The position numbers were made by a program, and so were the translations under genes. This document shows, piece by piece, positions 1-16,246 of a stretch of 25,264 nt of DNA (positions are counted from its first letter, which is position 1; every line of letters begins with the position of its first letter). Under the pieces are notes generated by a model. That model did not search any database. It saw nothing but the letters and a program-made list of their open reading frames with translations, and had not been told where the DNA came from. This DNA comes from Hypsibius dujardini (lineage: Eukaryota > Tardigrada > Eutardigrada > Parachela > Hypsibiidae): positions 1 to 25,264 of the forward strand of contig LRSR01002615.1 of the NCBI GenBank assembly GCA_001579985.1, given 5' to 3'.

Positions 1-124
1 CAGACAGACAGACAGACAGGCAGACAGACAGACAGGCAGACAGACAGACAGACAGGCAGGCAGACAGACAGGCAGACAGACAGGCAGACAGACAGGCAGA
101 CAGACAGGCAGACAGGAAGGCAGA
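1..124. repeat. (CAGA)n/(CAGG) tetranucleotide array in an enolase intron
   Basis: Nearly uninterrupted CAGA units with interspersed CAGG units run from the first base to about 124. They lie in the enolase intron that ends at the CAG acceptor at 181-183. The left limit is cut by the window edge. Confidence 0.95.
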
Positions 125-183
125 AGATCAAGAGGACGAAGAGACCGACAGGTAGATAAAATGAGTCTATTTTCTTCTTTCAG

Positions 184-1222
<1,039 letters not shown>

Positions 1223-1525
1223 AGAGGCTGTGTGTGTACAACAGGTTATGATCATCGCTAGTCGGTGAGCATTTTCGTGCGTGTTCTTCTGGTGCGTTTT
1301 GGTTTTCGGCTTTGTTTAGAATGTTTTTCGTGCGCTGCCCCCTGTACTGAAATCACTAGCAAAAAATGTCGCTGCGAGGCTGGATCGTTTGACTGGCCTT
1401 TGACTGATTTTGCTGGTTAGATTTTCATTAATTTTTGGTGTGTTCTGCTTTCCACTTCACAGCAACGTATCCTAAAATGTTATCGGCATGACGCCGTTGT
1501 CAGTGTCAGAAAGATGGATGGAGAG

Positions 1526-1690
1526 GCAGGCACACAAACAGGCAGGCAGACACACAGACACACACACAGACAGACAGACACACAGACAGACAGACACACA
1601 CACAGACACACACACAGACAGACAGACAGACCTTATGGCAGACAGTCATATAATTAGACAGATTGACAGACATACAGACAGAGAAACTAC
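1526..1690. repeat. Imperfect (CAGA)n/(CACA)n array
   Basis: CAGACA and CACACA units alternate downstream of the enolase stop, probably within its 3' UTR. They degrade into isolated CAGACA motifs near 1690. Confidence 0.9.
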
Positions 1691-1782
1691 CAGTATTTGC
1701 GTAGCCTAAAACGTGGTCGAGATAACATGTACGTGTTGCACTGCTGGCATTCACTGTACTCAAACAATGCGAGGTTGCCATA

Positions 1783-1788
1783 AATAAA
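1783..1788 (+). terminator. Candidate polyadenylation signal (AATAAA) for enolase
   Basis: A canonical AATAAA lies 561 nt after the enolase stop and about 65 bp short of the convergent ZP gene's stop codon. The role is inferred from the motif and position only. Confidence 0.45.
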
Positions 1789-1853
1789 CCGGGATTCTTA
1801 GGAATGATGGACAATGGACAGCAAAAGCTACCTAAATGTGATAGCGTAACTGC

Positions 1854-4800
1854 TCAACGAATTCGAATAGGGCCGGATTCTACAGTGCGACTAGCCGTCA
1901 ATGGATACTTCTGTTCGTCCGTCTTCTCCGAATCGTGTCGTCTGGTTTCCCTCGCCCGTGTCGAACAGTCGTGGCGGCAAGCCTCCTCATCAATACCGTC
2001 CATGCAGATCCGCAGCTTACAATGAAAGTGGATTTCCGAGGAGCTGGTTCCATGAAATTGGAAGGACTCGATGCTGAAGCGGTCTTGCCATGGTTCGGAA
2101 TCGTGACGTTGGAACGTGCTCTGGTAGTCGTCCACTGGACAGCTGCAGCAACAACAAAGTTCTTTAACTGTCTTTTTGTATGGCTGTTTGACTGTTTGTC
2201 TGTCTGTCTGTCTGTCTGTCTCTCTGTCTCTCTGTCTCTCTGTCTGTCTCTCTGTCTCTCTGTCTGTCTCTCTGTCTCCCTGTCTGTCTCTCTGTCTGTC
2301 TGTCTGTCTGTTTGTTTGTCTGTTTGTCTGTCTGTCTGTCTGTCTGCCTGTTTGTCTGCCTGTCTGCTGGTCTGTCGGTCTGCCTGTCTATCTGTCTCGC
2401 GACATATCATCCTCACTGTCTGTCTGCCTGTTTGACCTCCAATCAGAATATCTTCCTGCCTGTCTTTTTGTTAGTCTGAGTAACGACTTGACTCGCTTGA
2501 GAAACGACAAAGTTACGACTTTGCTCACCCATCCTGAATAAAAAGGTATCGAATCGAACCGCCTATTTCTAGAGCTGCCGGAGTGGTCCAACACTCCTCC
2601 GCCTGCACCCGCAACGTGGAGTCCGCTCCGTTATCGATGGCAGCTTCGATGTACACGCGATCCCAGCCCGAGTCGTAGTAATCGAAGGCCGGCTCACTTT
2701 CCCCGTCGAATCCAGAGTCCAGATAAATATGCAGACTATGTGATATATATACGTGATGAAACATTGAAACATCGAATTTCAATTTTAAACAGAATGAATT
2801 TCGGAGCACCAGTTAAAGCTTGCTATAAATAGCTATCGGCTGTAATGCCCTTCCTTACCCGGTCTGTAGATTGATTGATCCTTCCAAAAAAGGTTTCGTT
2901 GGGCGAGTCCCTGCGAGAGCCGCTCGCTCGGACCTCAAGGAGGTGTAGACGTCACTGACGGGTGCGCCGATTTGCCGGTCCAGCCTGCACCGGAACGGAA
3001 TATGCTCCGTCGTGGGCCGACTGATGACGCCGTGACCGAAATCCTCGAATTTCGCGTCAACTTGATTCGTAAACGAAATAGTATCCTCGTCAAGCTGTAG
3101 AAAGAACAAGAACCCGTTTTGGGAGAGATACGTATTAACAAAATTCACTGTGACGAAAATATTGCTAGAACGAGGAGGGTGCCATAATTCTGGTCACCCT
3201 TTTTTGGTCGTAATTTTGAGCAACCTTATAGTATATACAATTCCATTATATTTGGATCTTTTCTATACACTCAAGTAAAGTGTTCGAGACACTGTACCAT
3301 CCGTAATATATTTAACTAATTTAATATATATTTAAAATGTTCATTTTCCACGCTCTCCACGCCTAGCTGGCTCTTCATACGTCTCATCGTAATTTATTTC
3401 TATACAATTCAGTATACGCAATTTCCAATTTTTGGTACAGTTATTTAAACAGATTTCCGTGAAAACATTAAATTTATTCAGCAGGAAAAGTTTCAATCAC
3501 TATCCTTTTCATTCCTTATGCTCTTTCTCAGACATGATACTTCTTACAATCGACAGGAATATGAAACTTATTTATTTATTATTTATTTCTGCATAAAGCA
3601 TTCTAAACAGTGAAACCAAACCCAAAAGTACTGATAATCCCTCAGGAAACGGTAATTCTATTTTGTAATCCTGTTTTATTTTACTGAAATTGTCTTTGAT
3701 TCATTTCCTAATTTATTTTCGCTGGAGAAAACGTTTGACTGAAAAATATATTTTTCCTTTTAATTATTAATTACTATTATTATTGCGACTATTGATATTT
3801 CTATTGTATTACTATTCCTACTCTTTTTGCCTTATTCTATAATTATTCTAACAATTTGGTATTTTTAATTACTTGAATTTCAGTACCGCACTGGCGGTAT
3901 CCCGTCTGCAAAGCCACTTCCGCGCCGTCGTCCCTCGCACGGCACGACTCATCCGCCAGATGGTATGCCGTGACCGGGATGATCGGCTGCAGAAACTGTT
4001 TCCGCAGAGCCAACCGAATCCTCCCGGGCTCACAGAAGATCTCATGCTTGGCCACTGCGCGGACCTTCAAACTAAATCCATGCCCCATTGAGGCGTTGCG
4101 CAGGGTGGTGAAGGCCACTTTGGTCTCATTGGTGGTGGTCTGAAGGGACACGCCCATCTCCTTCCCGCCACACCAGTTGCCGGTGGCTTCGATTTTACCG
4201 AAACGATTGGTGAAGGTCACACGGTCTTGCTCCTTGCACTGCACGGAAAACGGAACGGCGGGATTGCGGGCGAGCTGAAAGTACTGAACGGTGACGAGGA
4301 GATGTGTCCAAGCGGGCGACTGCAATTGCCACACGCAATTGAGGTTGCGGCTGTAGCCAGGTGGCGACCCGGAATCTAGGTGGGGATAGCAACAAAAATT
4401 AGAGTGGATAAAAAAGTACATGCGACTAAAAGATATATAGAATAATTTCGAATAGTTTTAATTTAATTATAAATGAAATTAAGTGAAACGCACACTGCAA
4501 GCTAACCAATAAAACCGTCAATAATTGTGACACATTTTCAGCGTAGTTGTTATTCAATTAATCTAAGAAATACGCAAATAAAATACCAAACATCAGAATA
4601 CTTTTTATTTTTGCATATAATGTACCGAAATGCAATCCATGTATTAAAACATAATAATACGCTTTTGTAATTTAAATTTAGCAAAAGCTGTGAACTTGAC
4701 TATCAAAATAAGACTTTTCCAGGCGGTTTTATTATTGAAGTTTAGATTTCGAGGTTTACCGGATGCTTCAAATCCGGGACTGGTGATGGTGATTTCTTGG

Positions 4801-7800
4801 CCGTCGGTCAGGTTGAACATTCTGGCGCCACAGTTGGCGATGATAGGAATCACGTGGATCCCGGCACTGCCTCCACCCTCGGTTTCTCCAGTACTACTTG
4901 TGACAATGTCTGAGCCGGATGTGGTCGCTTCTGGGAGTTCCTCGCCCGGGTATAAGGCTGTGGTTGTTGTTATAGTTGGATTGACCACCAAAATGGGAGC
5001 ACTTTCGATGGTGATGCAGATGCGCACTTCGGTGGCGGAGATGTTCCCCGTGAAGGAGGCGATAATAGCTCTTGTGAGGTATTCCGTGTTCTGCAAAACA
5101 GACATGCCTGACGCGGAGCTTGTTGTCGTCTCTTCGCGGGTTTGTGAGGCTTACCAGTTGTCCGGCCTGAACATTGTACTTGCGATCATAATTCGCATCA
5201 TTCGGCCGATCGATACCGAAAGAAAGGTAGACGGTGAGATGGCCGGATGTGCCGTTGATCTACCGACGGAAATGCGACTGTTCTACGCAGCATTAAGTCA
5301 AGATTTCTCGAGAGAGGGATGACGAACAGACAGACACACAGACAGATAGACGAACACACAGACACACAGACACACAAATACACAGACATACAGACGAACA
5401 GACACACAGACAGACACACAGACGGACACACAGACACACAGACCCACAGACGAACAGACGGACAGAAAGTCAGACCGACACACAGACACACAGACACACA
5501 GACAGACAGACAGACACTCAGACAGACATAAACACGCAGACACATAGACCATGTCATGGTGAGACACCACTGTGATTACGCTTACAATTAGAGTCACACC
5601 GTGCATGCTGGACGTTTCAAAACAGAAGTGCTGCACTTGTCCCGGTTGCAGGATCACAGTGATGGTCGGTGGCCGGGAGCCCGAACCACCGCCGTCCTCC
5701 TCCTCGTTAATTGGCGGCACCACGATGACCGCGGGTTCTGAAATCGTTCCAAACCGAGGGAATATAGCATTGGCTCTACTCCGACTGTCACACCCACAGT
5801 ATCGAAATGTTTAGAAACACGAGAATTATTTGTCTGACCGCTGCAGCTGCGCTCCTCGATCTCCATAGCGAAGATGTCGGCCATGTCGCCGTAGTTCTGC
5901 AGATGGTAAAGGTTCTGGCATTCTGCAAACAAAAGAGCAGTGAGACGGTCAGACAGAGCGGTCAGACAGAGAGCAGTTGCTACATTGTTTAGTGACAAAA
6001 AACGTACTCGGCTCCGATGCGACAGCTTCCAGTTCATAGGGATTGATGCCGTGGCCAACACCAACCGAGATGACTCGAATTTTGCTGGCATGAACATTAC
6101 CAGCTGCTTGGAGTGTCTCAACGGGACTGTCGGAAATGCCGTCTGTCACCAGAACCGCTGCAAAATAAGTTCCAGATTCACTTAGACCCGATTAAGGGGT
6201 CATTATCAAGAGTGTGATTCTCTTAGTTTTCGTACCGATTTGCGGAAAGTTCTGGTTCTTGCGTGAGCCGTTCTCCTCCGTGAAAACCGTTTGATAAACA
6301 GTTTCTAGAGCTTGAGCTGTCGGTGTCATGCCGGCCTGCCACGGCGTGTTTAGGATGTGATGGATGATCTGTAGTTGTTGTGGTAAAGCAAAGACAAGGC
6401 AATCTTACACATTCACATTTTAGTCGGTTGGGATGAATGGACAATTACAGGCACGCGACAGACACAAAATGATGCACTGTCGGATGGGCTCGTCAAAATA
6501 CAGTAGTCTTACTTTAAGATTATTCTTTTGAAAACAACAATTTAAATTTTAACATAAATACAGACCTCAGATTTAGCGGTGTATGTGTTGAAATGGAAGG
6601 CTGCGGCATGGGTATTGCTGCTGTAGGAGATGAAGGCAATACGGTTGCGGTTCGTACCGATATCCAGCGCATCCACGACCTTGGATAGACAATAATCCAA
6701 TTGATCAACTCCCCGTTTCACGGCAGAAAGTATAACCGTACAGACAATTATATATACATACTTTGAGATACATATAATTTGATATATATAATTATACCTA
6801 TATTTATTTTATAATTATATATTATATACTAGATTATAATTATAATCAGATTATAATTATAGGATATATTAGATACATATATCTGTATATACAATAGGAG
6901 ATAAATATTCCACGTTTATTACTTGTGCCACAAAGTTCAGGCTCTCCTGGAAGGCTTCCGCCCCGACACTCCCCGACGAGTCCATGATGAAGGCAATGTC
7001 TGCCCCGACCGAATTACAACCTGATAATGCGAACAGAAAAATGGATTATTAGAGCGCTATTCGCTGGTGGGCGGGTTTTCTACGTGTCTGAATACGGCGC
7101 AAGTGGCCCATGTCCAGTCACTTTGTCTTTTTTTTATTAAATTAATAAACATATTTTGAATCGCAGTTTGGGAGTCTCTTATTTTGATTACTGTAATAAA
7201 TCCAAAAAGTAAATAGAACATGATTCCGACCCAGGCTTCATAAATTAAAATATCAGAATTGATTCTTATACCTTGTCATTTTTTAACATACAGTCTTTCC
7301 TTATTGAAAAACATTAATTAAAAATCATTTCCAACTTATTGTAATCCATCGGATTGTTGTAATATTGCCAGAATGTTATACGAGACATATTAAAAAGACG
7401 CGTATTAAAAAGACACGACCAGTCCCCCCTTTCGTGCCTTCACTTCAGAAATCCCATTCTACTGCCAGTATATGTTGCAACAAATATTTCTTTACATAAT
7501 ATCATCCAAAATCGAATTTGAAATAGATTGGCATTAGAGAATAATTTTTTAGTTCTCAAGGGGCGGAGCTACATATCAATTCTAAATGGTTGCGCTAGCA
7601 GTTCCATTCCTGTTCGAGAAATCCACCTTACCCCGCCCCTCTTATCTCTAACAATATCTGGCTGACGCCAGTTTTTTCCTAATTCAATTTTGGATGGAAT
7701 CGTGTCGAAAAGTGTGTTTCCCTAAATAGGTCGAGTTCCACCCATTATACTAGCGTTGTTCATGGGCGGCATCTCAATAAGGAATAGTGCTCTTCGTACG

Positions 7801-8470
7801 TGAGCTGTTTATCATCCTTCTAGCTGCGTCGACGTAGTCGCCAACCAGTTCTGGGGACTTCTCGTAAGCATTCATCCACACTCTGGCTTGCTCGCTGGCG
7901 CTCCATGGAATGGCTCCGTCTCTGTTAGGGTGGAAGACAGAATGAGTAAAGGCCAAGGTCACTGCTGGGTTGGGCAGAACGATAGGAGCAGCAGTAGCTG
8001 ATATGGGAGTAATTTGAACGGTCTGCGAGGCCTTACAATATTGACTTTTCCTCTGTATCGGCTATGACAATGTTGCGCGACGTAGTTTCCGCAGAAGCGG
8101 CTGCGATAACGAGCCGAGCAGCCAGAGCGGAGTAGAAGGGCTTTGTCAGATCTCTCCAGGTCACCGTTTGCCAATCAATGTTGAAGGCGGAAAGAAATTG
8201 GCGTGAAAAGTGAGAGAGTTGAGGAGATGTTTGGGTGTAGTTGAACATCCGCTCACTAATCTGTAAAAGCCAGGGCTAAAGTGACTGAATTGAAAACTCT
8301 GTCTGTCCGTCTGTGTGTCTGTTTGTTTGTGTGTCTGTGTGCGGGTGTGGCTGTCCGTCTCTTAATCTGTGTATTGTGTCTCTCCGCGTCTGCATGTCCG
8401 TCTGTCTATCTGTGTGTCTGCGTGTCTGTCTGTCTGTCTGTCTGTCTGTGTCTCTGTCTGTGTCTCTTTC

Positions 8471-8530
<60 letters not shown>

Positions 8531-8955
8531 CCTGCCTGCCTGTCTAGTGTCTGTCTCTTTGTCTCTCTGTTTCAACCATTACCTGCCAGATGCCTCCGTA
8601 GTATCCTTTCCGGAAAGTATTGGCTTCTTTACCATAGTTCGACTCCAGCAGTGCCATTACTCGGAGCATTTGTTTATCATTCTTGAAGATACCTAAAGGA
8701 GTAATTATCGCCAAAAGCTCAATAAAAAAGTAAGTTGCCTTGAGAGTCAGTAAACGTCTTACATTGTTCAGTTATTTTTTCAATTGCCGCCTGCACCACT
8801 AACGGACCCTTCTGTTCCACCAGCAGTGTCTGATCAGTTCCTGGCGGCAGTGCCCGGCTGGAGTCGATAATTTCCGGTTGTCCGGCCTCTACCCGGGATG
8901 TCTGTCGGACAATTGCTACAACTAGAAACAAAATCAACCGGCCCAAAATCGCCAT
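1854..8955 (-). CDS. Secreted lysozyme-like / VWA / PPC-like / CUB / ZP multidomain protein (16 exons, 1016 aa)
   Basis: Exons in order: 8955-8763, 8692-8583, 8260-8037, 7921-7800, 7020-6923, 6679-6566, 6368-6236, 6157-6008, 5922-5839, 5737-5586, 5259-5155, 5090-4760, 4375-3873, 3094-2859, 2735-2529, 2142-1854. All are GT-AG and every phase agrees (3051 nt). Domains: signal peptide 1 to about 24 ([16 protein letters not shown] core); lytic-transglycosylase/lysozyme-like module about 65-215 (ALLESNYG with Glu81, then GGIWQ); VWA about 224-405 with a complete MIDAS (DSSGS 230-234, Thr302, Asp337); PPC-like beta-sandwich about 425-525; Ser/Thr/Glu linker; CUB about 582-715; ZP 720-980 with ten cysteines in the ZP-N/ZP-C pattern. 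ZP modules polymerise into extracellular matrix, and VWA and CUB bind ligands, so an egg-coat, cuticle or apical-matrix role is plausible. That role is inference. No transmembrane tail follows the RARETRR site at 983-989. No single family name fits. Confidence 0.88.
2197..2400. repeat. (TCTG)n/(TCTC)n array in ZP-gene intron
   Basis: About 200 bp of TCTG with TCTC variants fill most of the intron 2143-2528, between the last two ZP exons. Long Cys/Leu/Ser frames here are artefacts of the repeat. Confidence 0.95.
3095..3872. other. Large A+T-rich intron within the ZP-N coding region
   Basis: A 778-nt intron lies between the exon ending CGTEIQ and the exon starting LDEDTISF. It is A+T-rich, with TTTATT and TAAT tracts, and shows no recognisable coding or repeat family. 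Confidence 0.7.
4376..4759. other. A+T-rich intron splitting the CUB domain
   Basis: This 384-nt intron begins (minus strand) with GTAAAC after the SPGFEAS motif and ends with CTAG before the SGSPPGY motif. It is A+T-rich, and nothing else is recognised in it. Confidence 0.7.
5325..5550. repeat. (CAGA)n/(CACA)n array in ZP-gene intron
   Basis: Interrupted CAGACACA units fill the intron 5260-5585, which separates the two halves of the PPC-like segment. The orientation is opposite to the array in intron 2143-2528 relative to transcription. Confidence 0.95.
6726..6905. repeat. TA-rich low-complexity tract in VWA intron
   Basis: Irregular TATA/ATTATAAT tracts occupy the intron 6680-6922. They include three nearby copies of an ATTATAATTATA-like motif that can fold back. 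This is simple sequence with no coding signal. Confidence 0.8.
7021..7799. other. Intron between the lysozyme-like and VWA modules
   Basis: A 779-nt intron separates the N-terminal module from the VWA exons. It is mostly A+T-rich, with a more G+C-rich part at 7560-7660. A short direct repeat (TATTAAAAAGAC) occurs near 7390 and 7405. No exon or mobile element is recognised. Confidence 0.6.
8298..8570. repeat. (TCTG)n array in lysozyme-like module intron
   Basis: TCTG units with TGTG and TCTC interruptions and a CCTG segment fill the intron 8261-8582. The flanking exons encode GGIWQ upstream and ISERMFNY downstream. Confidence 0.95.
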
Positions 8956-10366
8956 TTGGAAAGCTGATCACGTTCCTCACTTCCACGATCAATTAAGGAG
9001 TCGTTTTCGCTAAAACTCCCTAGCATGGAATCGGGTTTCAAACTGCCGGAAACAGAAAATGACATAGAAAAATTTCAGTTTCGCTGTTCGTTGTAAAACC
9101 ATTCCATTAAATATGAAACGCATCGGTCATGCTCAATCTAATCCAGGCGACCTTCCAATGCCTGATCAGTGCGTGTACCTTGACAAGCGCAATGCTACGA
9201 AGATACTACATTGTTCTACGTTGCTTAATATTATTCCTACTGTGACTGAAGACTTTTCAAGGTGTGCACCTTCGATTAAATTGTTCTAATTATCGCATCA
9301 AAGGCAACTGAACTCACTTGTACCGTGAGATTAGCCTAAACAGTTAATCCGTCAAGCCCATATTGCAGAACAACCGAAAATCTGTATGGATTTCTGCACA
9401 TGGGTTTCATGTCCATCGGCCATATGACTGAACTTCCACACTTGCTGGCCGTCCGTCCGTCTGTCTGTCTGTCCGTTAGTAATTTCCGCCGGTGAATCTA
9501 CTAGTCGCCCGTGACTTGGCTGGGCCCTTCCCCGGATCGCCGGTCCGACGTTCCGTTTAAAATATCCTGACCGTTGCTACTTCAGTAACAAGTTCAGTAA
9601 CGATGACTGACTCATTCATGTTTTCTGCCCTCAGGCATTGGATTCTCTGTCACATAGGCAATTTTCGTACTCAGCAAGGCAATTTCAGAAACACAGACAG
9701 ACAGATACAAACAGACAAACAGACATGCAGGCAGACAAGCAGACAGGCAGACAGACATAGTGATACGGCGACAGACAGACAAACAGGAAAGCAGAGATTT
9801 TCAGAGACAGACAGTCAAACAGATAGGCCATCGAACAGAGGAGTGTTCAGATTTTGCAATGGAAAATTTGTAAAACTTTATATACCAGCTAACCGATCAT
9901 CGAATGACTGGGTCCCACGCAGAAGCATTTTCAGCCAAATCATGCAGAGGGCAAAAAAACCTTGTCACCACCAGTAATATCTGAGAAAGGCTGTGGAAAA
10001 AAACTCGGTTCGTTCACGTTCAGTTCGACCAGAGAGAGAGAGGGAGATAGATGAGGAAAGAAAAAAAGACAACGTTTGTATCAAGAAAAAGATCAAAGTA
10101 GTATGAAGCTACACATCACAGGGCGCCACACCGCGCGCGCAAGGAAAACACAGGCGAAAGCGACCCCAGACAATTCGACGATTTGCCCCATTTCTATTTC
10201 CAAAATGAAAACCAAAAAAATTGTAATAAAATAGAAAAGCAACCGGCTCAGTGCGTGATGAAGTGAAATTCACTGCGCGTCGTTGTTTAGAGTGGAAACA
10301 CGTGTGAACGATCGCTCTGCTCACTGTGGTGTGCCTTGCCGAGGGAATGTATTATTCAGTTCATTG
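8956..10366. other. Intergenic spacer upstream of the ZP gene and downstream of kinesin-13
   Basis: This contains the presumptive promoter and 5' UTR of the minus-strand ZP gene and the 3' UTR of kinesin-13. A short TCTG run lies near 9460-9475, a degenerate CAGA array at about 9694-9830, and a GAGA run at about 10031-10045. No coding exon, RNA gene or clear core promoter is recognised. Confidence 0.6.
9694..9830. repeat. Degenerate (CAGA)n array, intergenic
   Basis: CAGACA units with CAGGCAGA and CAAACAGA variants lie in the spacer between the ZP gene and kinesin-13. The overlapping open frame is Asp/Arg/Gln/Thr repeat and is not treated as a gene. Confidence 0.85.
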
Positions 10367-14685
<4,319 letters not shown>

Positions 14686-15282
14686 CCTGAGGAGAAAAAA
14701 CAACAAACGATTGGGATTTATTTTCGTGTAACAAGGTCGCCATGGTTCCATCGAGAACGGGGCCCGACAAAGAAAATACGTGAGATAAGGAAGTGTCAAT
14801 TAATCAGCTAATCAATCAACAGGCGAAATTGCGTGCAAACAAAAACCACTCAATCAAGCCTGCACAGCCAAACAAGGAAAGCGGGGACGCTTTCATCAAT
14901 CAATCAAGGCAGCACGACCATCAGCAAGTCGAACGGAAAAACCCGATGTCCAAATTTTCCGTTTCAATCAGATGTTCCGGTTTCCTCACAAGTACTGAAA
15001 TTTCTTTTGCAAATTTCTTCTATTCAGATTGCTAATCTGCAACATTAAAGCCATTTTAACGTCATCACGAGAGTCGAACCGTCGATTGATTTTTCATTTA
15101 ATTAGCGAAGAAACCGGAAAATCTGGTTCCATTTCAACCATGGAAATGGCCTACTGGACGGGTAAAACGTTGGATTTATTTGAATAAACTGTACTTGTGA
15201 GTGAGCACGCAAATTCTACGGGGGGGGACCTTGAAAACAGTTTTATCACGTTTAAAAAAATGCTTCATTTTTCGCCACGTAC

Positions 15283-15340
15283 CTCGAAGCAGTCGATCTT
15301 TCTTCTTCCAGCTGCAAGTGCTACTTTTTAGGCACGCTAC
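15283..15340 (-). promoter_or_regulatory. Candidate 5' noncoding exon end (splice donor) of kinesin-13
   Basis: On the minus strand, the sequence CTTCGAG|GTACGTGG at 15283/15282 is a strong donor. The acceptor TTTTCTCCTCAG|G immediately before the kinesin ATG needs an upstream exon in the same transcript, and this is the best donor I see. The exon start is unknown; 15340 is a nominal bound. Confidence 0.3.
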
Positions 15341-16173
15341 AGCCGCTCCAAAGGTTTTTGATAGGATTTAGAATAGAATAAGAAAAAAATTACGGGGGAG
15401 GGGTTGAAAAGGAGGGAAAAAGTTTATGGGAAGAGGAGATGAGATGATGGGTCAAAGAACTTATCCACAACAGACAGACAGCAAACAGAGGAAAATCGAT
15501 TGGAGTGCAAGTCAGCATGAAAAGCCAGACGGGTGAAAGGAAAGCGCTGAACGCGCACCTTTTCCTTGCTGATTCGCGAATTTCGCGCTTCGATTGTTTT
15601 TTACCGAACTTGGATTGTCACATCACTTAATTTCCATCGCACACATATTTTGCATTGAAAGTAAAAAATGAATTCTGAGAAAGTTTACGATTAGGACAGG
15701 AAAGCTGGAAATCATCTGGCGTAAAGCTATGTACGCAGACATGGCTCCAATTCAGCAGTCTCCTCGCGACATCGCTGCACTCGAGGCACTCGTTGCGTGT
15801 CAAGTTGAAATCAACCATCTTTGTAGACAAGGATATAACTGTGGTCGCTGGTTGACGTCAACGTGATTTGACACGCAAAATAGTGATTTAATTTTAACTT
15901 TTCTTGAAACAGTGGCCGAAAAGGCGCTCAATCGACCAATCAAACGAGACCTTCTGCTCAATTTCCTTCTGAGTTTGCATCAGTCGCGCTCGCGCTCTTC
16001 ATGCGATCGATCGGTAAGCTCGGGATGAAATTTAAAATTCCATGCAGGTGCATAGGGAAAACGTGATCGGTAAGCGAATTGCCTCGCGACTGCACTTGCA
16101 TCCGCAAAGTAGTTCATTCAGAAAGCACAGAGGGAAAAACGAGGCCATTTCCCGAACTGAAAGGGCGACAAAT

Positions 16174-16246
16174 ACGACAGTGCGATTAACACGACAGTGC
16201 GACAAACACGACAGTGCGACAAATACGACAGTGCGATGAACACGAC
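16174..16246. repeat. 17-bp minisatellite (about 4.3 copies) upstream of IFT74
   Basis: Units start at 16174, 16191, 16208 and 16225, with a partial fifth unit. Consensus is ACGACAGTGCGACAAAC with changes only near the unit end. It lies about 220 bp before the IFT74 start codon. Confidence 0.9.

Larger units (their letters stand above)
1223..1853. other. Convergent spacer: enolase 3' UTR and ZP-gene 3' end
   Basis: This holds the probable enolase 3' UTR, an interrupted CAGA/CACA array (about 1526-1690), and then about 160 bp up to the stop of the minus-strand ZP gene. No coding exon is recognised. An AATAAA hexamer lies at 1783-1788 on the plus strand. No matching minus-strand hexamer is visible for the ZP gene. 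Confidence 0.7.

Noticed and set aside
2176-2541. Long Cys/Leu/Ser/Val-repeat reading frames, also at 5198-5723, 8276-8696, 11012-11481 and 19861-20148
   Set aside because: They are direct translations of TCTG/CAGA/GT microsatellites inside introns, open in several frames on both strands, with no conserved domain.
4644-4760. Read-through of the CUB exon past 4760, giving [15 protein letters not shown]
   Set aside because: The GTAAAC donor at 4759 followed by the acceptor at 4376-4378 yields a continuous CUB motif in phase 1; the read-through does not.
6680-6760. Extension of the VWA exon upstream to an AG near 6760, adding [13 protein letters not shown] and further residues
   Set aside because: It is in frame, but it would insert about 27 residues, many hydrophobic, into helix 1 of the VWA fold. 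The AAG acceptor at 6680-6682 gives VVDALDIG, matching the family exactly.
7922-7997. Earlier acceptors (exon start 7961, 7964 or 7997) for the fourth exon of the ZP gene
   Set aside because: All three leave the wrong phase against the GTAAGG donor at 8036. The acceptor CCTAACAG at 7922-7924, with a strong pyrimidine tract, restores the frame.
15627-15867. Open frames on both strands in the kinesin-13/IFT74 spacer
   Set aside because: Short (45-67 codons), overlapping on opposite strands, and without any recognisable family or clear splice context.
16174-16246. CRISPR-like short array
   Set aside because: Units are contiguous 17-mers without spacers in a eukaryotic intergenic region; this is a minisatellite.
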